Made by a program: the position numbers and the translations under genes | In this document: in pieces, positions 27,204-35,749 of the stretch | How positions within the stretch are numbered: position 1 is the stretch's first letter | Layout of the letters: each line of letters starts with the position of its first letter | The notes under the pieces: generated by a model | Database searches by the model: none | Seen by the model: the letters and a program-made list of their open reading frames with translations, nothing else | What the model was told of the DNA's origin: nothing | DNA from: Pseudomonas psychrophila HA-4 | GTDB taxonomy: Bacteria > Pseudomonadota > Gammaproteobacteria > Pseudomonadales > Pseudomonadaceae | NCBI RefSeq assembly: GCF_000282975.1 | Contig: NZ_ALJC01000027.1 | Span: 1 to 53,743, forward strand | Length of the DNA stretch: 53,743 bases | Direction of reading: 5' to 3'

Positions 27204-27812
27204 TTAAACCAACAGCCCCTGTTTCTCGATAAACGCCACGATGGTGTCCAGGCCGTGCCCGGTCTTCTGGTTGCTGAACACAAACGGTTTGCCACCGCGC
27301 ATGCGTTGGGTATCGCTGTCCATGAGCTCCAGCGAGGCACCGACCAGCGGCGCAAGGTCGATTTTGTTGATCACCAGCAAGTCGGATTTGCAGATCCCAG
27401 GCCCGCCCTTGCGCGGTAATTTATCGCCCGCCGACACGTCGATCACGTAGATCGTTAGGTCAGACAGTTCCGGGCTGAAGGTGGCCGACAAGTTATCCCC
27501 ACCCGATTCGACCAGAATCAGGTCCAGCCCTGGAAAGCGTCGGTTCAATTGGTCGACGGCCTCAAGGTTGATCGACGCGTCTTCGCGGATTGCCGTGTGC
27601 GGGCAGCCGCCGGTTTCAACGCCGATGATGCGCTCCGGCGCCAGCGCTTCGTTGCGCACCAGAAAGTCGGCGTCTTCGCGGGTGTAAATGTCGTTGGTCA
27701 CCACGGCCAGGTTGTATTTGTCGCGCAGCGCTAGGCACAGGGCCAACGTCAGTGCGGTTTTGCCGGAGCCCACCGGGCCACCGATGCCGACACGCAAAGG
27801 GTGTGTGTTCAT
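27204..27812 (-). CDS. ureG: urease accessory GTPase UreG
   Basis: UreG is a SIMIBI-class GTPase that delivers nickel and drives assembly of the urease metallocentre with UreF and UreH/UreD. The 202-residue protein has the P-loop GGPVGSGKT (11-19) and the metal-binding CPH motif at 70-72 in [28 protein letters not shown] and the guanine-specificity NKID also match. It is the last gene of ureE-ureF-ureG on the minus strand, 9 bases after ureF. Confidence 0.97.
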   Translation of the reverse strand: MNTHPLRVGIGGPVGSGKTALTLALCLALRDKYNLAVVTNDIYTREDADFLVRNEALAPERIIGVETGGCPHTAIREDASINLEAVDQLNRRFPGLDLILVESGGDNLSATFSPELSDLTIYVIDVSAGDKLPRKGGPGICKSDLLVINKIDLAPLVGASLELMDSDTQRMRGGKPFVFSNQKTGHGLDTIVAFIEKQGLLV

Positions 27813-27821
27813 TACATTCTC

Positions 27822-28496
27822 CTAGGAACGAAACAGGCGGCTGTACTGGCGCTCGTGGGCCATGCTTGCCAAAGACAGTCCGAAAGCGGCGCTGCCCATG
27901 TGGGATATGTCGAGAGTGCTGGCGTGTTGTTGTGCCTGCTGCAAGGCGGGCGACAGTTCGCTGGTCATGCGTTGCGCGGCTTGCTGGCCCAGCGGCAAGG
28001 TTTTCATCAACACCGCCAATTGGTTTTCCAGCCAGCTCCACAGCCAAGCGGCGAGCGCATCCTGTGGGCTGATCCCCCAAGCGCGGGCAGCCAATGCCCA
28101 ACCGAGCGCCAGATGCGCCTCGTTTTGTTGGCTGAGAAACAGGCGGGCAGGGGCATCCAGTTCGGGTAAGCCGGTGAGCAACTGCTGCAAGGAGTAGCCC
28201 ATTTGTCGGCTTTCCTGATGCAGTTCGCGGGTTTCGCGGCTGGCGCGGTGTTCGTCACAGAGGCGCTGCAAGGCGCTCCAATCCTGGTCGGCGGCGGCTT
28301 GGCAATGGGCGAGCAACAACGGCGCTTCAAAACGCGCCAGATTGAGCAGCAACTGATCGCGGATCCAGCGCGCAGCCGTCGCCGGGTCAGTCACGCGGCC
28401 ATTGTCGACGGCCATTTCCAGCCCTTGGGAATAGCTGTAGCCGCCAATCGGCAACTGCGGGCTGGCTAGGCGCAGCAGCGCCCATGCCGGATTCAC
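27822..28496 (-). CDS. ureF: urease accessory protein UreF
   Basis: UreF, 224 residues and all-helical, bridges UreG to the urease-UreD complex and gates GTP hydrolysis during metallocentre assembly. The family opening RLASPQLPIGGYSYSQGLE is present near residues 10-28, as are the internal DQLLLNLARFEAPLL and the C-terminal MGSAAFGLSLASMAHERQYSRLF. Its ATG overlaps the ureE stop by 4 bases. Confidence 0.95.
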   Translation of the reverse strand: MNPAWALLRLASPQLPIGGYSYSQGLEMAVDNGRVTDPATAARWIRDQLLLNLARFEAPLLLAHCQAAADQDWSALQRLCDEHRASRETRELHQESRQMGYSLQQLLTGLPELDAPARLFLSQQNEAHLALGWALAARAWGISPQDALAAWLWSWLENQLAVLMKTLPLGQQAAQRMTSELSPALQQAQQHASTLDISHMGSAAFGLSLASMAHERQYSRLFRS

Positions 28497-28993
28497 AAAC
28501 GCACACCAAACTGATGCAGGCGCGGTGCGTAGTTGAAGTCTTCTTCACCTGCGCGTGAGTGATGATGCCCGCCGCCATAGGCGCCGTGTTCAGGTTGGAA
28601 CGGCGCTTCAATGGCTTCGGCGCTCGCGCCCAACTGCTCCAGCATGGCCTTGAGCACGTAATCGTCGAGCAAACGCAGCCAGCCATCACCGACCTGCAGG
28701 GCTACGTGGCGGTTGCCCAAGTGATAGGCGGCGCGGGTTAGTTCAAAGGCATTGAGGCAGGTTACGTGCAGCAACTGTTCGGGGCTGGCACACACACGCA
28801 CGATGCGTCCGTCCTGGGCTTGAAGAAACTCGCCATCGTGCAGGGGCGGCTGACCGCGCTCAAGGAACAGGCCCACGTCCTCACCGTCACTGCTGAAGCA
28901 ACGCAGGCGACTTTTGCTGCGGGCTTCATAGTTGAGGTGTAGCTCGGCGCTCCACACGGGGTGGGTTTCGACTCTGCGATGAATCACCAACAT
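28493..28993 (-). CDS. ureE: urease accessory nickel-binding protein UreE
   Basis: UreE is the nickel metallochaperone that loads UreG/urease. From the ATG at 28993, with AGGAAG 8 bases upstream, it is 166 residues beginning MLVIHRRVE. It has the N-terminal peptide-binding domain and the C-terminal metal-binding domain with LGNRHVALQV, which contains the interface His. A short His-rich stretch (GGGHHHSRAGEEDF) lies near the C-terminus. An upstream in-frame start at 29089 would add 32 poorly conserved residues and is rejected. First gene of ureEFG here. Confidence 0.93.
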   Translation of the reverse strand: MLVIHRRVETHPVWSAELHLNYEARSKSRLRCFSSDGEDVGLFLERGQPPLHDGEFLQAQDGRIVRVCASPEQLLHVTCLNAFELTRAAYHLGNRHVALQVGDGWLRLLDDYVLKAMLEQLGASAEAIEAPFQPEHGAYGGGHHHSRAGEEDFNYAPRLHQFGVRL

Positions 28994-29154
28994 TAGAAGG
29001 CTTCCTGCAATGAACAATACGTGAGGCACAGCAAGGGGCTTGCCAACCTTGGGCAAGCCGCAAATGCTAGGCCCAAACACGGTGCACAAAGATGAAGATG
29101 TTCTAAATAAGGGCGGGGTAACGACCGCTGCGCACCAAACAAGTGCGCGCGCAG

Positions 29155-29787
29155 TTATTCAGTGCTGCCTAAGCCTTGCCAGTGCTTGAGCCCAATAAAG
29201 ATAAAGCGCAGTTGCTGGCTGATTTTGGCTTGCGGCTGTAGGTACTCGGGCAGCGCCTCGGCAGGCGGATCGATGACGTCTGGCAAGGCGGCGAACACGC
29301 TTTTAACCACCAGATCAGCGATTACGGTGAGGCCAGCGTGGTTCAAGTGTTGCAATTTGGGTTTGGAGCCAAGGTCGGTCGCCAAGTCTGAGGTGATGTC
29401 TTCACGCAGTGCGCCAATGGCTTGGCGAACCAGCTGTGAGCCGCCGTACTGCTCGCGGGCCAGAAATAAAAACTGTGAGCGGTTGGCTTCGACCACATCG
29501 AGAAAGATACGCACCGAGGCGTTGATCACACCGCCCATAAACAGCTCGTTGTGACGCACCAGACGAATGGTTTCGCGAAAGGTCTGGCCGACTTCACTGA
29601 CCAGCGCCAGGCCCAATTGGTCCATGTCGCTGAAGTGGCGATAAAACCCGGTGGGCACGATGCCAGCAGTTTTAGCCACTTCACGCAGGCTCAGGCTGCC
29701 GAAGCCGCGACCCGATTCCATCAAGTGGCGGGCAGCATCCATCAGCGCAAGGCGGGTTTGTTGCTTCTGTTCGGCGCGAGGCAGCAT
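29155..29787 (-). CDS. TetR-family regulator, DesT/FabR-like
   Basis: A 210-residue TetR repressor whose helix-turn-helix (FGSLSLREVAKTAGIVPTGFYRHFSDMDQLG broken at residue 45) closely matches FabR and DesT. Those proteins sense the unsaturated/saturated acyl-CoA balance and control desaturase or fabAB genes. In P. aeruginosa, desT lies next to ureE and beside desCB; here the ureE neighbour is kept but no desaturase or reductase follows. The ATG at 29787 is preferred; a TTG at 29808 would add seven residues. The ligand is inferred from the family. Confidence 0.78.
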   Translation of the reverse strand: MLPRAEQKQQTRLALMDAARHLMESGRGFGSLSLREVAKTAGIVPTGFYRHFSDMDQLGLALVSEVGQTFRETIRLVRHNELFMGGVINASVRIFLDVVEANRSQFLFLAREQYGGSQLVRQAIGALREDITSDLATDLGSKPKLQHLNHAGLTVIADLVVKSVFAALPDVIDPPAEALPEYLQPQAKISQQLRFIFIGLKHWQGLGSTE

Positions 29788-29879
29788 TGGGGCTGGTGTT
29801 CCAGACAAGTACAGCCGGGCACTCTAGCAAATCGGCTTTGATAACGTCGAACGGTGTGTTGCTCACAAACACAAACCCC

Positions 29880-29964
29880 GTGGGAGCGGGCTTGCCCGCG
29901 ATACAGGCGCCGCGGTCTATCCGGGCATCTGGGGTGATGCTATCGCGGGCAAGCCCGCTCCCAC
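29880..29964. repeat. REP palindrome pair between desT-like and small-protein genes
   Basis: GTGGGAGCGGGCTTGCCCGC (29880-29899) and GCGGGCAAGCCCGCTCCCAC (29945-29964) are exact inverted copies, with GCGCCGCGG in the centre. This is the best-preserved REP pair in the window. Confidence 0.9.
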
Positions 29965-29974
29965 ACAAGCGCGC

Positions 29975-30295
29975 TTAGCTTGCACGTTGATTGCGCTCGG
30001 CCAGACGATCCGCGCCACCTTCAGCGACCATGTTGGGATTGCGCTGGGTGCGATCGTAGCCATCTTCCGCGACACGGCTTTGCTGATCGAGGGTGCGCTG
30101 TGCGCCATCTTCCGCTACGCGGTTTTGCTGATTTAGCGTACGTTGCGCGCCATCTTCGGCGACCGAGTCAAGCGGCTGGCTCAAGGTACTTGTAGCCGGT
30201 TGTGCCATCGGGGTTGGCTCATCGTCAGCAGGCATGGCGAAGGCGTTAAACGCGATCAGGGAAAGGGAAAGACCAAACAGGACAGGGCGTTTCAT
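29975..30295 (-). CDS. small exported protein with four 15-residue repeats
   Basis: A 106-residue protein of unknown function. The ATG at 30295 starts a clear Sec signal peptide (MKRPVLFGLSLSLIAFNAFA), so the protein is exported. After a Pro/Thr linker (21-44), four tandem 15-residue units run from 45 to 104. They start VAEDGAQRT, VAEDGAQRT, VAEDGYDRT and VAEGGADRL, and units 1 and 2 are nearly identical. The units are polar and charged, without cysteines or aromatics except one Tyr. I recognise VAEGGADR-type repeats in other small Pseudomonas proteins, without a known role. It lies alone between a REP element and an AsmA-family gene. Confidence 0.7.
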   Translation of the reverse strand: MKRPVLFGLSLSLIAFNAFAMPADDEPTPMAQPATSTLSQPLDSVAEDGAQRTLNQQNRVAEDGAQRTLDQQSRVAEDGYDRTQRNPNMVAEGGADRLAERNQRAS

Positions 30296-30625
30296 GGTGT
30301 TGTGCTCCGTAGCAGTGCAACTAAGTAGGAATGTTGGTAATGCTACGCTTGGAAAATCGATATCAAAGTTCATACGGCCAATGGTGATAATCGACAAAAT
30401 TGATTATCCCTCGTCAAAGGCTCTAGCCTAGGGGTCTGCAAGGGGTTGGAGTGCACGCGCTTGGCGCGTTTGCAGCCTGGCGTGGCCTATAAAAGAGCAG
30501 GGGATGTGTTGGCAATCGTGACTTTTTTCTACGAAAACAGCCTTCGAGTTAAACCTTGAGCCGTCTTAGCCAGTCGTACCCACATAGCCATCAGGACGTT
30601 TAGTCGTTATTTAAGGAGCCGCAGC
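30296..30625. other. gene-free divergent promoter region
   Basis: A 330-base interval between two divergent genes. It holds A+T-rich sequence near 30340-30415, upstream of the small exported protein, and a clear TAAGGAG site (30612-30618) for the gene at 30626. No gene or strong palindrome was seen apart from a loose TGCACGCGC/GCGCGTTTGCA near 30452. Confidence 0.5.
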
Positions 30626-32692
30626 ATGACGCGCACCCGTAAAACCCTTGCCTGGATTGGCGGCATTTTTGTTCTGCTGGTGGTCGTGCTGGTGGTGATC
30701 CTGTCTACCTTCGACTGGAACCGCCTCAAGCCCACCATCAACACCAAAGTGTCGGAGCTTCTCCATCGCCCGTTTGCCATCAACGGTGATTTGGCCGTGC
30801 GCTGGCAGCGTGAAGAGGATCAAGGCGGCTGGCGTGCCTGGGTGCCGTGGCCACACGTCGTTGCGCAAGACCTGACCCTGGGCAACCCCGAGTGGTTGAA
30901 AACGCCGCAAATGGCCAGCCTAAAACAAGTTGAATTGCGCCTGTCGCCGCTGGCGTTACTGAGCCAGACCGTGGCCATCCCGAGGATTAATCTCACCGAG
31001 CCCAGCGCCAAACTTGAGCGTTTGGCCGATGGTCGGGCGAACTGGACCTTTACCTTCGACGCCAAAGACCCGAACGCCGAGCCGTCTAACTGGACGGTCG
31101 ATATTGGCGCGATTGGGTTCGACAAGGGCCACGTGACGCTGAATGACCAAATCCTTAAAACCCGGCTTGATGTGCTGATTGACTCGCTGGGCAAGCCCAT
31201 CCCGTTTAGCGAAATCGTCGGCGAAAGCGAGGCGAAAAAGGCTCAAGAGAAAGGTTCTGTCCCTCAAGACTATGCATTTGCTTTGAAGGTCAAAGGTGAG
31301 TACCACGGCCAGAAACTCAATGGTTCCGGAAAAATCGGTGGCTTGCTGGCGTTGCAGGACGCGACCCAGCCGTTCCCGTTGCAAGCTCAGGTGGACATTG
31401 CCGACACCAAAGTGGCGCTGGCCGGGACCTTAACCGACCCGTTGAACCTTGGCGCGTTGGATCTGCGACTGAAATTGGCCGGCAGCAGCCTGGGTAACCT
31501 GTACCCGCTGACCGGCGTGACCCTGCCTGATTCGCCGCCTTACTCCACCGATGGCCACCTAACCGCCAAACTGCGGGATGCCAGTGGCGCAACCTTCACC
31601 TACGACAACTTCAACGGCAAAATCGGCAGCAGTGATATTCACGGCAGCTTGGGGTATGTGGCGAGCAAACCACGGCCAAAATTGACCGTCACGCTGGTGT
31701 CCAACCAATTGCTGATGGTCGACTTGGCGCCGCTGATTGGCGCTGACTCCAACGCCAAGCAAAAGGCTCGGGGTGGCGAGAGCAAACAACCTGCAAATAA
31801 AGTATTGCCCGTAGAAGAGTTTCGCACCGAACGCTGGCGCGACATGGACGCCGATGTCGAATTCACCGGCAAGCGCATTGTGCAGAGCGCGGAATTGCCA
31901 TTCACCGACCTTTACACCCACGTGGTGCTCAAGGACGGCGAATTGAACCTTGAACCGCTGCGCTTTGGCGTGGCAGGCGGCAAGCTGGATGCGCAAATCA
32001 ACCTCAATGGCCGCGACACGCCGCTGAAGGGCCGGGCCAAGCTGACGGCGCGCAACTTCAAACTCAAACAGCTGTTTCCCACTTTTGAACCGATGAAAAC
32101 CAGCTTCGGTGAACTCAATGGCGATGCCACGATTGCCGGTACCGGCAACTCGGTGGCCAAGCTGCTGGGCACGGCCAATGGCGATTTGAAGATGATCATC
32201 AATGACGGCGCAATCAGTCGCAGCCTGATGGAAATTGCCGGATTGAACGTGGGCAATTACGTGGTGGGCAAAATCTTTGGCGACGAAGACGTGAAGATCA
32301 ACTGCGCGGCGGCAGATTTCGGGATTAAAGACGGCTTGGCCAGCACCCGGTTGTTTGTGTTCGACACCGAGAACGCCATCATCTACATCGACGGCACGGC
32401 TAACTTCGCCACAGAGAAGCTGGACCTCAAGGTCACTCCCGAGTCCAAAGGCCTGCGTTTATTCTCGCTGCGTTCGCCGCTGTACGTGCGTGGCTCGTTT
32501 GCGCACCCCGATGCGGGCGTCCAGGCGGTGCCGTTGTTGTTGCGCGGCGCGGGGATGGTTGCGCTGGGTGTGATTGCTGGCCCGGCGGCAGGTCTACTGG
32601 CATTGATTGCTCCGAGCGGAGGTGAGCCCAACCAATGCGCGCCGCTGCTGCAACAAATGCAGCAAGGCAAAGTGCCTAAAACCGTGAAATAA
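30626..32692 (+). CDS. AsmA-family protein
   Basis: A 688-residue AsmA-family protein. One N-terminal membrane anchor (about 8-27) is followed by a large periplasmic part. That part has the AsmA N-terminal fold (FDWNRLKPTINTKVSELLHRP near 29-50, typical of the family) and the C-terminal AsmA domain with NLNGRDTPLKGRAKLTARN and the closing region LYVRGSFAHPDAGVQAVPLL. Recent work links AsmA/TamB-like proteins to phospholipid transport between membranes. Which paralogue this is cannot be told. It has a strong AAGGAG site and a REP hairpin after the stop. Confidence 0.88.
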   Translation: MTRTRKTLAWIGGIFVLLVVVLVVILSTFDWNRLKPTINTKVSELLHRPFAINGDLAVRWQREEDQGGWRAWVPWPHVVAQDLTLGNPEWLKTPQMASLKQVELRLSPLALLSQTVAIPRINLTEPSAKLERLADGRANWTFTFDAKDPNAEPSNWTVDIGAIGFDKGHVTLNDQILKTRLDVLIDSLGKPIPFSEIVGESEAKKAQEKGSVPQDYAFALKVKGEYHGQKLNGSGKIGGLLALQDATQPFPLQAQVDIADTKVALAGTLTDPLNLGALDLRLKLAGSSLGNLYPLTGVTLPDSPPYSTDGHLTAKLRDASGATFTYDNFNGKIGSSDIHGSLGYVASKPRPKLTVTLVSNQLLMVDLAPLIGADSNAKQKARGGESKQPANKVLPVEEFRTERWRDMDADVEFTGKRIVQSAELPFTDLYTHVVLKDGELNLEPLRFGVAGGKLDAQINLNGRDTPLKGRAKLTARNFKLKQLFPTFEPMKTSFGELNGDATIAGTGNSVAKLLGTANGDLKMIINDGAISRSLMEIAGLNVGNYVVGKIFGDEDVKINCAAADFGIKDGLASTRLFVFDTENAIIYIDGTANFATEKLDLKVTPESKGLRLFSLRSPLYVRGSFAHPDAGVQAVPLLLRGAGMVALGVIAGPAAGLLALIAPSGGEPNQCAPLLQQMQQGKVPKTVK

Positions 32693-32711
32693 AACCAACC
32701 GTTACAACCCG

Positions 32712-32772
32712 AAGGAGCGAGCTTGCTCGCGATCTTTTAACCCTCAAAAGATCGCGAGACAAGCTCGCTCCT
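32712..32772. repeat. REP-type palindrome between convergent genes
   Basis: AAGGAGCGAGCTTGCTCGCG (from 32712) plus ATCTTTT (to 32738) faces AAAAGATCGCGAGACAAGCT plus CGCTCCT (32746-32772). This is nearly one perfect 27-bp stem with a 7-base loop. Its T-run and position between two stops suggest that it also ends both transcripts. Confidence 0.85.
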
Positions 32773-32779
32773 ACAGGGG

Positions 32780-33310
32780 TTAGAGGTCTTGCAGAATATC
32801 CGCCATGTCGTCGGCGTGTTCTTCCTCTTGAGCCAAGATCTCTTCGAAGATGCGACGTGTGGTCGGGTCTTTGTCACCGATGTACTGGATGATTTCGCGG
32901 TAGCTGTCGACAGCAATACGCTCTGCAACCAAGTCTTCGTAGACCATTTCTTTCAGGTTTTTGCCCGCCACGTACTGCGCATGAGCATTTTTGGACAGCA
33001 GGTCGGGGTTGAACTCCGGCTCGCCCCCCAGTTGCACAATGCGTTCTGCCAGTTTGTCGGCGTGTTCCATTTCTTGGTTGGCGTGCTCCAGAAACTCGTC
33101 GGCGGCGACGCTGGCCTTGAGCCCATTGGCCATGAAGTAGTGACGCTTGTAGCGCAGCACGCACACCAGTTCAGTGGCTAATGATTCGTTGAGCAGACGC
33201 AAAATTTCTTCGCGGTCAGCGCTGTAGCCTTGGGTCACGGCACCGTCTTCGACGTTCTTGCGAGCGCGATCACGCAGGGTGTTTTTATCGGTCAGCTGTA
33301 TCTGGGTCAT
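32780..33310 (-). CDS. ferritin-like (bacterioferritin-type) protein
   Basis: A 176-residue four-helix ferritin-like protein, probably an iron store or detoxifier. The di-iron ligand pattern is visible: Glu in LNESLATELVCVLRYKRHYF, ExxH in EHANQEMEHADKLAERI, Glu in EDLVAERIAVDSYREI and ExxH in EILAQEEEHADDMADIL. The start at 33310 follows GAGGAG 7 bases upstream; a nearer upstream ATG at 33328 lacks such a site. It is longer at the N-terminus than typical Bfr, and the heme-binding Met is not evident, so it may be a Dps-like or non-heme member. Confidence 0.85.
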   Translation of the reverse strand: MTQIQLTDKNTLRDRARKNVEDGAVTQGYSADREEILRLLNESLATELVCVLRYKRHYFMANGLKASVAADEFLEHANQEMEHADKLAERIVQLGGEPEFNPDLLSKNAHAQYVAGKNLKEMVYEDLVAERIAVDSYREIIQYIGDKDPTTRRIFEEILAQEEEHADDMADILQDL

Positions 33311-33396
33311 TTCATTCTCCTCACTCATCAGGTGGCTGCCACGCTCTGTTGGCGAAGTCAGTTCGTTAGTTGTGAGTTCTGCACGCCGAGAAAGTT

Positions 33397-34290
33397 TTAT
33401 CTAATTTCAACCGGCCTGGATTTACCCAGCGGTGTCGTCCAGCGCTCAGACAAGATCACCCCACCCAACGTCAGCGCGCCGCCAATCACGTGGTAGGCGT
33501 GCAGTTGTTCGTTGAGCACCACTGCCGCAATGAGCGCAGTCATCAATGGCAGCAGGTTGAAAAACAGCGACGTGCGGCTAGGGCCAAGCACGGCGACGGC
33601 CTTCATCCAAGCCAGCGGTGCGAGCATGGACGCCAGCACGCACGCGTACAGCACCAAGCCAATGTTGTGCAGGTTGGGGCCGACTTTGGGCGACACCACG
33701 TACAGCGGAAACAGCAGCACAATCGCCACCAGCACTTGCAGGTACAGCATCTGCAACGGCGGTAGGCGCAACTGCCACTTCTTCAACAGCGTGCTGTAAA
33801 TCGCATAGGCCAGGGTGGCGATCAGCATCATTGCGTCACCCAGGTTTAAACCGTGGGCGAGCAGTGCCTCCAAACTGCCGTTCGATACCACCACCAGCAC
33901 CCCGGCAAACGACAGCACGGCCCCGACCAGCGCCCCGACGGTCAGGCGTTGCCCCAGGCTGATGATTGACAGGGTCAGCACCATCAGGGGCATCAATGAC
34001 AGGATGATGCCCATGTTAGTGGCCGACGTGAGGGCGGCGGCGAAGTACGCCAAGCTCTGGTAAATCACCATGCCGAGCAGGCCGAGGATGAAAATCTTGC
34101 CCACGTTAGGGCGGATCACCGACCAGTTGGCGATCACCGGTTTAAGCACAAACGGGGTAAACAAAAGGCCCGCCAGCAGCCAGCGGTAAAAACTGATCTC
34201 GGTCGGGTAGATGACGCCGACCGCCAGTTTGTTGATGACGGTGTTGCCGGCCCAGATAAAAATGGCCAGCAGAGGGAAAGCGTATTGCAT
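33397..34290 (-). CDS. DMT-superfamily (EamA) transporter
   Basis: A 297-residue inner-membrane permease with ten predicted membrane segments in two EamA repeats (about 5-135 and 150-285). Sequence such as YFAAALTSATNMGIILSLMPL, then ILSERW at the end, is typical of RhaT/EamA exporters. The ATG at 34290 begins directly with the first membrane helix; farther upstream starts add a polar, unconserved stretch. It is divergent from an AraC regulator with 97 bases between, so that regulator probably controls it. The substrate is unknown. Confidence 0.87.
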   Translation of the reverse strand: MQYAFPLLAIFIWAGNTVINKLAVGVIYPTEISFYRWLLAGLLFTPFVLKPVIANWSVIRPNVGKIFILGLLGMVIYQSLAYFAAALTSATNMGIILSLMPLMVLTLSIISLGQRLTVGALVGAVLSFAGVLVVVSNGSLEALLAHGLNLGDAMMLIATLAYAIYSTLLKKWQLRLPPLQMLYLQVLVAIVLLFPLYVVSPKVGPNLHNIGLVLYACVLASMLAPLAWMKAVAVLGPSRTSLFFNLLPLMTALIAAVVLNEQLHAYHVIGGALTLGGVILSERWTTPLGKSRPVEIR

Positions 34291-34387
34291 CAGAAACGAC
34301 CACACGGTGAATGAGCGGTGATTATCCGTCTGTCTGTTTGCAGGCCTATACTTCGATCCAGCCAACCTCGTCGTGAATCCAGACAGC

Positions 34388-35173
34388 ATGCGCAAAAATC
34401 TAATCAGTGTTCCCGAATTTGACGGTTTGCCCGCGCCGGTTTACTTCCGTTATGCCGAATTTGATGCCGACAGCCACGCCGTGTCGCACCGGCATGCCTG
34501 GGGGGCGCTGGACTACGTGGCCAGCGGGGTCATGCGTTTTGAGGTTGCCGGGCGTCGCTTTATGTCGCCACCTCAGTACGCGGTCTGGGTTCCACCTAAT
34601 ACCGAGCACAGCTCCTACAACTCCAAAGCGATTGTTTACCGCTCGGTTTACCTGGATGCCGTGCATTGCCAGCATTTGCCGCGTGAGCCCGTCACGTTGG
34701 CCATCAGCGACATTCTCAAGAGCATCCTCAGCGACTTTGCTCGCCGCGACATTCACATCCCGCAGAGTGAGGCCGACATTCGCTTGGCGCAGGTGTTGGT
34801 CGATCAACTGCGTCTGGCACCGGTGCATCAATGCTATTTGCCCTATGCCAGCCATCCAGGGCTACAGCTGGTGCTGGAAGCCCTGCAAGGCCAGCCCGGT
34901 GACAACCGGCCGTTGGGGCAATGGGCCGAGCAGGTGCATGTGAGTGAGCGAACCTTGGCGCGCCTGTTTGTGCGTGAGTTGGGTATGAGCTTTGGTGAGT
35001 GGCGCCAGCGCCTGCGGTTTCTGGCCGCAATTGAAGCGCTGGAGTCCACCCGCAGCGTGCAAGATGTGGGTTTTGACCTGGGCTACAGCACGTCATCGGC
35101 GTTTATTGCGATGTTTCAGCGCCAGGCTGGATGCACCCCAGAGCAGTATCGTCGGCAAACGCGGCACCCTTGA
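34388..35173 (+). CDS. AraC-family transcriptional regulator
   Basis: A 261-residue regulator with an N-terminal cupin sensor (about 15-120, with SHRHAWGALDYVASGVMRF and the VWVPPNTEHSSYN turn). The C-terminal double helix-turn-helix (about 165-258) shows WAEQVHVSERTLARLFVREL and VQDVGFDLGYSTSSAFIAMF. The ATG at 34388 is used; a GTG at 34373 would add five residues and neither has a strong Shine-Dalgarno. It diverges from the EamA exporter gene, its likely target. Confidence 0.87.
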   Translation: MRKNLISVPEFDGLPAPVYFRYAEFDADSHAVSHRHAWGALDYVASGVMRFEVAGRRFMSPPQYAVWVPPNTEHSSYNSKAIVYRSVYLDAVHCQHLPREPVTLAISDILKSILSDFARRDIHIPQSEADIRLAQVLVDQLRLAPVHQCYLPYASHPGLQLVLEALQGQPGDNRPLGQWAEQVHVSERTLARLFVRELGMSFGEWRQRLRFLAAIEALESTRSVQDVGFDLGYSTSSAFIAMFQRQAGCTPEQYRRQTRHP

Positions 35174-35257
35174 ACACCACGGCGCTTGATGTAACGGAGT
35201 TTGTCTACACTGAAGAGCGACCGCCACCAATCGGTGCGGCAATAAGGAGAAAACTCC

Positions 35258-35548
35258 ATGAAAATGCTGCGCGTTCCTCTGCTGATGGTGGGTTTGCTGC
35301 TGTGCTCTCACGCGTTTGCCGACACCGCCCAACAAAACAAAATGACCAGTTGTAATGCGGATGCCAGCGCCAAGACCCTCAAGGGTGATGAGCGCAAAGC
35401 GTTTATGAGCAACTGCCTCAAAGCGACCCCTGCTGCGGCCATGACTCCACAAGAGCGGATGAAAAGCTGCAACGCCACGGCTACCACTCAAGCCCTCAAA
35501 GGCGACGCGCGCAAAGCCTTCATGAGTGATTGCCTGAAGAAGAAATAA
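35258..35548 (+). CDS. PsiF-family exported protein
   Basis: A 96-residue exported protein with a signal peptide (MKMLRVPLLMVGLLLCSHAF, cleaved near residue 21). Two PsiF repeats follow, each with two cysteines: MTSCNADASAKTLKGDERKA followed by FMSNCLK, and MKSCNATATTQALKGDARKA followed by FMSDCLK. E. coli psiF is induced by phosphate starvation. The biochemical role is unknown. AAGGAG lies 10 bases before the ATG. A REP element follows. Confidence 0.88.
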   Translation: MKMLRVPLLMVGLLLCSHAFADTAQQNKMTSCNADASAKTLKGDERKAFMSNCLKATPAAAMTPQERMKSCNATATTQALKGDARKAFMSDCLKKK

Positions 35549-35570
35549 CTCAAAAACCCGAACGGGACCT

Positions 35571-35656
35571 TGTGGGAGCGAGCTTGCTCGCGATTGAATC
35601 GCCACGGTTTTACTGAGACATCGCGTTGTCTGAATCGCGAGCAAGCTCGCTTCCAC
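35571..35656. repeat. REP palindrome pair after psiF
   Basis: TGTGGGAGCGAGCTTGCTCG (from 35571) and CGAGCAAGCTCGCTTCCAC (35638-35656) are inverted copies, extended inward by CGATTGAATCG and GAATCG. Confidence 0.85.
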
Positions 35657-35749
35657 GGGGTCAGGGTTTCCATCAGTCACAATTTGTAGTGAACTGCGTC
35701 GAAGGCTGGCAGACTGCCCATCCCTTTGCGCTGCTTGTTTTGAGGCTGT

